Shown here: in pieces, positions 7,920 through 13,097 of the stretch
Layout of the letters: each line of letters begins with the position of its first letter
Numbering within the stretch: the first letter of the stretch is position 1
Origin: Lentisphaeria bacterium UBA1724
GTDB lineage: Bacteria; Verrucomicrobiota; Lentisphaeria; Oligosphaerales; Oligosphaeraceae
Assembly: GCA_002315885.1 (NCBI GenBank)
Contig: DCIO01000065.1
Span: forward strand, 1-13,097
Length of the DNA: 13,097 bases
Direction: 5' to 3'
Translations under genes and position numbers: made by a program
The notes under the pieces: generated by a model
Seen by the model: only the letters and a program-made list of their open reading frames with translations
Database searches by the model: none
Told to the model about the DNA's origin: nothing

Positions 7920-7932
7920 ATGATTAGTCAAA

Positions 7933-7952
7933 TAGGGTGGTCTATTACCCTA
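7933..7952 (-). other. Hairpin just after the GGGtGRT stop codon
   Basis: A perfect 6-bp stem, TAGGGT / ACCCTA, with an 8-nt loop, beginning 4 nt after the stop codon on the minus strand. It has no T-run and is followed by the strong terminator at 7878-7919, so the transcript end would carry two hairpins in series. It may protect the 3' end from exonucleases. Confidence 0.5.
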
Positions 7953-7956
7953 GATG

Positions 7957-8955
7957 CTATTTCATGGCCTCTTCGACGGCCACTGCCACGGAGACGGTTG
8001 CGCCGACCATGGGGTTGTTGCCCATGCCCAGGAAGCCCATCATCTCAACGTGGGCAGGCACGGAGCTGGAACCCGCGAACTGCGCATCGGAGTGCATGCG
8101 GCCCAGGGTATCGGTGAAACCGTAGGAGGCAGGACCCGCAGCCATGTTGTCGGGATGCAGGGTACGACCAGTACCGCCGCCAGATGCCACGGAGAAGTAC
8201 TTGCGGCCAGCCAGCACGCGCTCCTTCTTGTAGGTACCGGCCACGGGGTGCTGGAAACGGGTGGGGTTGGTAGAGTTACCGGTGATGGAGACATCCACGT
8301 CTTCCTTCCACATGATGGCAACGCCCTCGCGGACATCGTCAGCACCGTAGCAACGCACGGCGGCACGAGGACCATCGGAGAACTTGGTCTCCTTCACAAT
8401 CTTCAGCTCGCCAGTGAAGTAGTCGAACTTGGTCTCCACGCTGGTGAAGCCATTGATACGGCTGATGATGTACGCCGCGTCCTTGCCCAGACCATTCAGG
8501 ATGACCTGCAGGGGCTGCTTGCGGACCTTGTTCGCCTTCATCGCAATGCCAATTGCGCCTTCGGCAGCCGCGAAAGACTCGTGACCAGCCAGGAACGCAA
8601 AGCACTTGGTCTCCTCGGACAGCAGCATGGCGCCCAGGTTGCCGTGGCCAATGCCGACCTTGCGGTCGTCAGCAACAGAACCAGGGATGCAGAAGGCCTG
8701 CAGACCCTCGCCAATCGCCTTCGCAGCGTCGGAAGCCTTGGTGCAGCCCTTCTTCATGGCGATGGCGGCGCCCAGGACGTATGCCCACTTCGCATTCTCG
8801 AAGCAGATCGGCTGGATGCCTTCGGTAATCACGTAGGGATCAAAGCCCTTGTCCTGGCACATCTTGCGGGCCTCGTCCAGGTCCTTGATGCCATATTTGG
8901 CGCAGACCGCATCAATCTGCGCGATCCGGCGTTCATAACTCTCGAATTGAGCCAT
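7957..8955 (-). CDS. GGGtGRT family protein (function unknown)
   Basis: 332 residues with no signal peptide or membrane segment. It carries the signature for which the family is named, GGGTGRT, at 259-265, followed by LHPDNMAAGPASYGFTDT and a glycine-rich C-terminus (GFLGMGNNPMVGATVSVAVA). Other conserved-looking blocks are GIGHGNLGAMLLSEETKCFA (101-120) and FLAGHESFAAAEGAIGIA. Cysteines at 18, 33, 51, 71, 89, 118 and 202 and histidines at 104, 125 and 289 are candidate metal or cluster ligands. AGGAGG (8964-8969) lies 8 nt upstream of the start, and the scaffold gene ends 18 bp before, so the two are co-transcribed and probably cooperate. The glycine-rich motif could bind a nucleotide or phosphate; that is a guess. 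Lys and Glu codons are mostly AAG and GAG, pointing to strong expression. Family membership is confident, biochemical role is not known to me. Confidence 0.85.
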   Translation of the reverse strand: MAQFESYERRIAQIDAVCAKYGIKDLDEARKMCQDKGFDPYVITEGIQPICFENAKWAYVLGAAIAMKKGCTKASDAAKAIGEGLQAFCIPGSVADDRKVGIGHGNLGAMLLSEETKCFAFLAGHESFAAAEGAIGIAMKANKVRKQPLQVILNGLGKDAAYIISRINGFTSVETKFDYFTGELKIVKETKFSDGPRAAVRCYGADDVREGVAIMWKEDVDVSITGNSTNPTRFQHPVAGTYKKERVLAGRKYFSVASGGGTGRTLHPDNMAAGPASYGFTDTLGRMHSDAQFAGSSSVPAHVEMMGFLGMGNNPMVGATVSVAVAVEEAMK

Positions 8956-8973
8956 TGTGTGATCCTCCTGAAA

Positions 8974-9675
8974 TTACTCGTGACGGGGGTCGATGTACTT
9001 GACGGCGCCGGCCTCGGGGGTGAAGCGACCGTAAGTGCCCGTGAACTTCTTATAGGCCTCGTTGGCATCCATGCCGCCCTTGATGGCTTCCATCATGGGG
9101 CCGATCTTCTCGAACTCGTAGCCAATCACCTGGTTGTCCTTGTCCAGAGCAATGCGCTTGACATAGCCCTCGGCCATTTCCAGATAGCGGACGCCCTTCA
9201 GCTGGGTGGAGTACATGGTACCCACCTGGCTGCGCAGGCCCTTGCCCAGGTCTTCCAGACCAGCGCCCACAGACAAGCCGTTCTCGGAGAAAGCGCTCTG
9301 GGTGCGGCCATAGACAATCTGCAGATAGAGTTCGCGCATGGCGGTGTTGATCGCATCGCAAACCAAGTCGGTATTCAGAGCCTCCAGGAGGGTCTTGCCG
9401 GGGAGAATCTCGGCAGCCATGGCGGCGGAGTGGGTCATGCCACTGCAGCCAATGGTCTCGACCAGGGCTTCCACAATGATGCCCTGCTTAACATTCAGCG
9501 TAAGCTTGCAGGCACCCTGCTGGGGGGCGCACCAACCTACACCGTGGGTCAGGCCGCTGATCTCGTTGATCTGGCGAACCTGGGTCCACTGACCTTCCTG
9601 AGGAATCGGCGCGGGACCGTGGTCACAGCCCTTCGCCACGCAGCACATGTTGTCAACTTCCTTCGTGGTAATCAT
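8974..9675 (-). CDS. IscU/NifU-like iron-sulfur cluster scaffold-type protein, partner of the GGGtGRT protein
   Basis: 233 residues, predicted cytoplasmic. The middle part resembles the IscU/NifU N-terminal fold: a strand-rich ACKLTLNVKQGIIVEALVETIGCSGMTHSAAMAAEILPGK-like stretch (55-94) matches the IscU pattern with the second ligand cysteine at C77 in GCSGMT. Other cysteines are C11, C12, C17 (CC-x4-C at the N-terminus), C49, C56 and C106. It is much longer than classic IscU (~130); residues ~120-233 have no part I can match. The gene precedes the GGGtGRT gene by 18 bp, an arrangement I recall from anaerobes. The start at 9675 has AAGGGA upstream; an alternative ATG at 9648 (MCCVAKGCDH) has GAAGGAAG upstream and cannot be excluded. 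Cluster binding is inferred, not shown. The codons are strongly biased, suggesting high expression. Confidence 0.75.
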   Translation of the reverse strand: MITTKEVDNMCCVAKGCDHGPAPIPQEGQWTQVRQINEISGLTHGVGWCAPQQGACKLTLNVKQGIIVEALVETIGCSGMTHSAAMAAEILPGKTLLEALNTDLVCDAINTAMRELYLQIVYGRTQSAFSENGLSVGAGLEDLGKGLRSQVGTMYSTQLKGVRYLEMAEGYVKRIALDKDNQVIGYEFEKIGPMMEAIKGGMDANEAYKKFTGTYGRFTPEAGAVKYIDPRHE

Positions 9676-9705
9676 CTTGGAATCCCTTGTTATTGCACTT
9701 GTTAA

Positions 9706-9724
9706 GGGAGGAATTCCGCCTCCC
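9706..9724 (-). promoter_or_regulatory. Leader hairpin upstream of the scaffold gene
   Basis: A perfect 6-bp GC-rich stem, GGGAGG / CCTCCC, with a 7-nt loop (CGGAATT on the minus strand). It lies between the candidate -10 and the start codon, 30 nt before the ATG, so it would sit in the 5' untranslated leader. No T-run follows, so it is not an intrinsic terminator. It may stabilise the mRNA or be an mRNA-level control element; no known riboswitch is recognised. Confidence 0.45.
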
Positions 9725-9738
9725 TCGATCGGTAAAAC

Positions 9739-9744
9739 ACTATA
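9739..9744 (-). promoter_or_regulatory. Possible -10 box for the scaffold/GGGtGRT operon
   Basis: The minus strand reads TATAGT (5 of 6 to TATAAT) within TTACATTATAGTG, about 64 bp before the start at 9675. No good -35 match is seen at normal spacing. It is the best promoter candidate between topA and the two-gene unit. Confidence 0.35.
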
Positions 9745-9784
9745 ATGTAACCCGAATTTCTCGTTTCGGCATTAAAACCCGCTT

Positions 9785-9808
9785 CCCCTAAGGCACAAAG
9801 CTGAGGGG
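9785..9808 (-). terminator. Weak terminator-like hairpin after topA
   Basis: The minus strand pairs CCCCT (9804-9808) with AGGGG (9785-9789), extended imperfectly inward by AGC/GCCT. A TTTT run lies 7 nt past the stem (9774-9777). The run is short and not adjacent, so this may be only a partial or rho-assisted terminator for topA. Confidence 0.35.
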
Positions 9809-9836
9809 CATGAGGACACCTCCCCATCCTTACAAC

Positions 9837-9868
<32 letters not shown>

Positions 9869-9872
9869 ACCC

Positions 9873-12695
9873 CTACCCCCGTTTCGTGAACTTGCACTTT
9901 GGGTAGCCCGTGCAACCCAGGAAAGTCCGTCCGCGGAAGCTGATGCGCTTCAGGGGCTGACCGCACTTGGGACACACTTCATCCACTACCCCCAGAGGTG
10001 CCGTGGGTGCTGCGGGAGCGGTCTCCACGGGTGCGGCGCCATCCAGACTCCCTTCGGGAAGCTGTGAGGCATAACGCCCCAGCGTCTTGGCCAGCGCATC
10101 CAACTGTCGGGGAGAAAGCACGCCGCGATTTTCGTATTGCTCCACCAGGGACATGGCGAATTTCTTGTCATCAAAGACCCTGCGTCCACGGGTGGTGGGG
10201 GGATTCCACTCCGTCACCTGCTTCGTCAGAGCAATCAGCTTCTCGCAAAGCGCGGCATTCTCGGGGCTGATTGCCTCGGGTTGCACCGTGGCCTCCGAAG
10301 ATGCCGCGGCACCCGTAGCGCCCTCGCCTGTCTCGCCGACAGTCTCCGCCGTATTCCAGCCCAGCTTCGCCGCGATTTCCGGCAAGCAGGGGAGCTTCCT
10401 GGCGTATTTCTGCGCCAGTTTCTTCAGCGCCTCACGCTGGGGTTCGGAAAGCGCCTGGCTCGTGGTGGCCTGACGCGCCAAAGAACGATAGAATTTCCCG
10501 TCGTCGTAGGTACGCTTGCCACGGGTGACAGGCGCCTCGAACTCAAGCTTCTTCATGGCATTGATCAACTCCTGCAACTCGGGCTCCAACGCCAACTTCT
10601 CGGGAGCACTCTGACGGCGCTCCTCCGCAGCGGAATTCGCCGCAATCTGCGCCTGGAGCTGAGTCCCCAATCCCAATGCCTCCGCCTTGGAAACCAACTC
10701 GGGATGACGACTCGCGTAACGGGCCACCATCCCCAGGAATGCCGCCGCCTGGCGCTCGTTGGGCTTCTCGCCCTTCTCTTCAATGCGCTTGCGGAGATTC
10801 TGTACGAAAGTCGCGTCGTTGTAGATACGCCGTGCGCCGGCCATGGGTGGATCGAAGGGGAACTCATCGGGGAAGCACTTCAACAGTTCATCCATTGCCT
10901 CCGCTGTCAAAGACGCGGGTGTGGGACGAGCGCCACCAGAAGCAAGCCACTTCTGGAATTTGTCGTAGAATTCGTGAAGCATGGCCACCCAATTCACCTG
11001 CCCCTCTTCAATGGCATCCAACTCGCCTTCCATCTGGGCGGTAAAGCCCACATCGAAGAGCTCGGGGAATTGCGCCACCAGGAAGTCATTCACCCGGAAC
11101 CCCAACTCCGTGGGACGCAAGGAACTCTTCTCCTTCTCCACATACTTGCGGTCCAAAATCGTCTTGACGATGGAGGCGAAAGTGGAAGGACGCCCCACGC
11201 CATTGGCTTCCAACGCCTTCACCAACGCCGCCTCGGAATAGCGGTTCGGAGGCTGGGTGAAGCATTGCTCTTTCTTCAAATCCTGCAGAATGCAAAGCGC
11301 GCCCTCGGTCAATTCCGGCAGGGACCCCGTCAGGTTGTCCATCTCGTCTTCCTGCCCCAGGTCTTTCATGCTGTAGACTGTCAGGTATCCCGGGAAGGTG
11401 GTCTCGCGTGCCGCGGCGCGGAAGGTGCATTCCACGCCAGGAGTCTTTCCTGCACACGCCAGAGAGAGTGTCTTGAGGTCGCCGCCCTGGGAGCTGATTT
11501 CGATGGCGTGGTCCACCTGTTTGGCGGAAGCCATCTGGCTGGCCACAAAGCGCGTCCAAATCAGCTTGTAGAGCTTCAACTGCTGTGCGGTAAGATACGG
11601 TGCCACAGAATCGGGAGTCCGCTCCACGTTGGTGGGACGGATCGCCTCGTGGGCCTCCTGGGCGCTCTTGCCAGAACGATAGCGGTTCGGCGTGGCGGGA
11701 ACGAATTTCGCGCCGTAGGTCTTGCTGATGAATGCCAACGCGGCATCCTGGGCCTCCTTCGCCACATTCACGGAGTCGGTACGCATGTAGGTAATCAAAC
11801 CCGAGGTGGTGCCACCCAGGTCGATGCCTTCGTAGAGCTGCTGTGCCACAGACATGGTCTGGGAGGTACCGAAACGCAACGCGCTACCCGCCGCCTGCTG
11901 CATAGTGCTGGTGGTGAAGGGCGGCGCGGGATGCTGCAAACGCGGCGTGCTGGTGATGGCGCTGACCTGGTGCACAACCCCCTTGGACTGCAAGGCAGAC
12001 TCCAAAGCCTGGGCACTGGCGCCATCGGGCACATTCGCCTTCTTGCCATTCAGACGATTCAGGCGGGTCTTCAGGCGAATCGTGGGTGCGGAACTGGGAG
12101 AGAAGACCGCATCCAGGTTCCAGAATTCCACGGGAACGAATGCGTTGATTTCACGCTCACGGTCCACAATCAGACGCAGTGCCACCGACTGCACGCGCCC
12201 CGCGCTGGTATCCTTCTCCACATTGCGCCACAGCAAGGGGCTGACCTGGTATCCCACCAGGCGGTCCAACACACGGCGGGCCTGCTGGGCATCCACCAGG
12301 GGCAATTCCACTTGACCGGGATGAGCAAAGGCGTTGTCGATGGCGGAACGGGTGATTTCGTGATAGGCAATGCGATGGAAGGGCGCCTTGGTGGAACCCT
12401 TCAGCAAATTCTGGAGGTGCCAGGCAATCGCCTCGCCCTCACGGTCAGGGTCCGTCGCCAGATAGACGGTGTCGGCGCTCTTCGCGGCGTCCTTCAGGGA
12501 CTTCATGACCTTCTTGCCATTGGGCGTCAGAACATACTCGGGCTTGAAATCATGGCTCAAGTCCACGCCCAATTCACGCTGAGGGAGGTCGTTCACATGA
12601 CCCATGGAGGCCAAAACCGTCGTCCCCGCACCCAGCAATTTGCCGATGGTCCGCGCCTTGGCGGGAGACTCCACAATCATTAAATTCTTTTTCAT
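9873..12695 (-). CDS. topA: DNA topoisomerase I (type IA)
   Basis: Relaxes negatively supercoiled DNA by single-strand passage. From the start chosen here it has 940 residues. The TOPRIM domain opens with MIVESPAKARTIGKLL, carries GHVNDLP and the acidic metal site TDPDREGE (~81-88). The catalytic tyrosine is Y303 in ITYMRTDS; the HEAIRPT and GVGRPSTFASI motifs follow (~349-506). After the core come three divergent copies of a ~65-residue module (~600-667, 705-775, 815-880), then one zinc-ribbon with C908, C911, C928 and C934 (VCPKCGQP...LGCTGYPKC). Most TopA proteins have several zinc ribbons at this end; here only one remains, with the repeats before it. The start at 12695 is preferred over 12770 because GAGGA (12707-12711) lies 11 nt upstream, and the longer reading would pass through AT-rich promoter-like sequence. 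It follows dprA after a 94-bp gap. Confidence 0.96.
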   Translation of the reverse strand: MKKNLMIVESPAKARTIGKLLGAGTTVLASMGHVNDLPQRELGVDLSHDFKPEYVLTPNGKKVMKSLKDAAKSADTVYLATDPDREGEAIAWHLQNLLKGSTKAPFHRIAYHEITRSAIDNAFAHPGQVELPLVDAQQARRVLDRLVGYQVSPLLWRNVEKDTSAGRVQSVALRLIVDREREINAFVPVEFWNLDAVFSPSSAPTIRLKTRLNRLNGKKANVPDGASAQALESALQSKGVVHQVSAITSTPRLQHPAPPFTTSTMQQAAGSALRFGTSQTMSVAQQLYEGIDLGGTTSGLITYMRTDSVNVAKEAQDAALAFISKTYGAKFVPATPNRYRSGKSAQEAHEAIRPTNVERTPDSVAPYLTAQQLKLYKLIWTRFVASQMASAKQVDHAIEISSQGGDLKTLSLACAGKTPGVECTFRAAARETTFPGYLTVYSMKDLGQEDEMDNLTGSLPELTEGALCILQDLKKEQCFTQPPNRYSEAALVKALEANGVGRPSTFASIVKTILDRKYVEKEKSSLRPTELGFRVNDFLVAQFPELFDVGFTAQMEGELDAIEEGQVNWVAMLHEFYDKFQKWLASGGARPTPASLTAEAMDELLKCFPDEFPFDPPMAGARRIYNDATFVQNLRKRIEEKGEKPNERQAAAFLGMVARYASRHPELVSKAEALGLGTQLQAQIAANSAAEERRQSAPEKLALEPELQELINAMKKLEFEAPVTRGKRTYDDGKFYRSLARQATTSQALSEPQREALKKLAQKYARKLPCLPEIAAKLGWNTAETVGETGEGATGAAASSEATVQPEAISPENAALCEKLIALTKQVTEWNPPTTRGRRVFDDKKFAMSLVEQYENRGVLSPRQLDALAKTLGRYASQLPEGSLDGAAPVETAPAAPTAPLGVVDEVCPKCGQPLKRISFRGRTFLGCTGYPKCKFTKRG

Positions 12696-12706
12696 TATGG
12701 TATAAT

Positions 12707-12711
12707 TCCTC
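12707..12711 (-). promoter_or_regulatory. topA ribosome binding site (decides the start)
   Basis: The minus strand reads GAGGA, 11 nt before ATG at 12695. It supports MKKNLMIVESPAKA as the true N-terminus rather than the in-frame ATG at 12770, which would add 25 residues unlike any TopA. Confidence 0.6.
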
Positions 12712-12733
12712 AAAAGTTTTCGCGATTCTTTTA

Positions 12734-12739
12734 AATATA
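12734..12739 (-). promoter_or_regulatory. Possible -10 box for topA
   Basis: The minus strand reads TATATT (5 of 6 to TATAAT) in an AT-rich stretch ~40 bp upstream of the topA start. No convincing -35 hexamer is found 16-18 bp further upstream, so this is a weak call. It would allow topA to be transcribed apart from dprA. Confidence 0.3.
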
Positions 12740-12789
12740 CCGCATTATTGAAGGATTTTTTCTTTTGCACTTTCGCCCTGGCGAGCGCT

Positions 12790-13097
12790 TTAGCGCGAGG
12801 AAAGCGAGGGAACCGCCCGGCGTCCTGGGACGCGCCGGACCCGTTTTCCCGGAAGTTGCCGTATCATCTGTTGGATTTCCAGAGTCAGGAGTGCCCCGAG
12901 GATGGATGAGATCGGCGCGTCAATCAGCTCCACCAGCGCATCCACATCCCGTTCCTCATCGCCGATTGCCTGCCAGATTTTGTATTCCAGTGTCCCCAGC
13001 TGCACCTCCAGGATCTGTGCTTCTGCCTCTCGCTGGGATTGTTCCCGACGCAGGACCGTATCCCGCAGCGATGGCAGCACCGAGAATTCCTCGCGGA
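12790..13097 (-). CDS. dprA: DprA C-terminal part (DNA processing protein A), 5' end outside window
   Basis: Only the last ~102 codons are visible; the frame is open to the window edge and ends with TAA. DprA binds incoming single-stranded DNA in the cytoplasm and loads RecA during natural transformation. The visible part reads as the linker helix followed by the C-terminal winged-helix domain of DprA: LGTLEYKIWQAIG, then a helix-turn-helix stretch (DVDALVELIDAPISSILGAL) and the ending LEIQQMIRQLPGKRVRR. The 'L...I.QLPGKR.RR' ending is typical of this family. The Rossmann-like DNA-binding core cannot be seen. A GTG inside the fragment (13080) is not taken as a start because the frame continues upstream without a stop. 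The position immediately before topA is the common dprA-topA order and supports the call. A basic, Ser/Arg-rich tail of about 12 residues follows the domain. Confidence 0.85.
   Translation of the reverse strand, partial: REEFSVLPSLRDTVLRREQSQREAEAQILEVQLGTLEYKIWQAIGDEERDVDALVELIDAPISSILGALLTLEIQQMIRQLPGKRVRRVPGRRAVPSLSSR

Noticed and set aside
7842..7931. Upstream in-frame ATG extending thiI by 30 residues
   Set aside because: The extension passes through a strong terminator hairpin and the repeat element, and its residues do not resemble a ThiI N-terminus.
7954..9705. 583-codon plus-strand frame covering both the scaffold and GGGtGRT genes
   Set aside because: Composition is rich in Leu, His, Ala and Val as expected for an antisense shadow, and it crosses a real operon on the other strand.
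10137..12683. Very long plus-strand open frame (848 codons) opposite topA
   Set aside because: The minus-strand frame is an unmistakable TopA. The plus frame has no family motifs and no plausible ribosome site; it arises from the codon bias of topA.
12775..12805. Terminator at the end of dprA (GCGC-TAAA-GCGC)
   Set aside because: The stem is only 4-5 bp and no T-run follows on the minus strand.

Overview
All nine genes in this window lie on the minus strand; I found no credible plus-strand gene. In transcription order (high to low coordinates) they are: the 3' end of dprA (natural-transformation DNA-binding protein), topA (DNA topoisomerase I), an IscU/NifU-like scaffold protein, a GGGtGRT-family protein, thiI (tRNA 4-thiouridine synthetase), rlmN (23S/tRNA adenine C2 methyltransferase), an exported cyclophilin, a 717-residue unrecognised lipoprotein, a DUF1015 protein, and lysA (diaminopimelate decarboxylase).

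The host is probably an anaerobic, diderm-like bacterium with a moderately high GC content. The lipoprotein and the signal-peptide cyclophilin imply an exported compartment. ThiI lacks the rhodanese domain. The scaffold plus GGGtGRT pair is typical of anaerobes. The short GC-rich palindromic repeats and the short tandem repeats between genes resemble what I associate with uncultured PVC-superphylum gut lineages such as Lentisphaerota or Kiritimatiellota. That placement is an inference from general recall, not a search.

Layout: (1) 12695-13097, dprA end followed by topA after 98 bp, a gene order seen in many bacteria. (2) 9676-9872, an intergenic region with a 7-bp tandem repeat, a weak terminator-like hairpin, a possible -10 box and a leader hairpin. 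(3) 7957-9675, a tight two-gene unit (18 bp gap) ending in two hairpins, the second a strong rho-independent terminator. (4) 139-7841, six closely spaced genes (thiI-rlmN overlap by 4 bp; other gaps 23-50 bp) that look like one operon. It mixes RNA modification, protein folding, an unknown lipoprotein and lysine/peptidoglycan precursor synthesis. (5) 1-138, a repeat cluster after lysA made of a 35-bp palindromic unit twice and a 9-bp unit that places five TAG codons in the lysA frame.

The most interesting items are the poorly understood scaffold/GGGtGRT pair, a hairpin plus CACAGGACAAG element found before two different genes, a triple repeat module in the TopA C-terminal region, and the large orphan lipoprotein.
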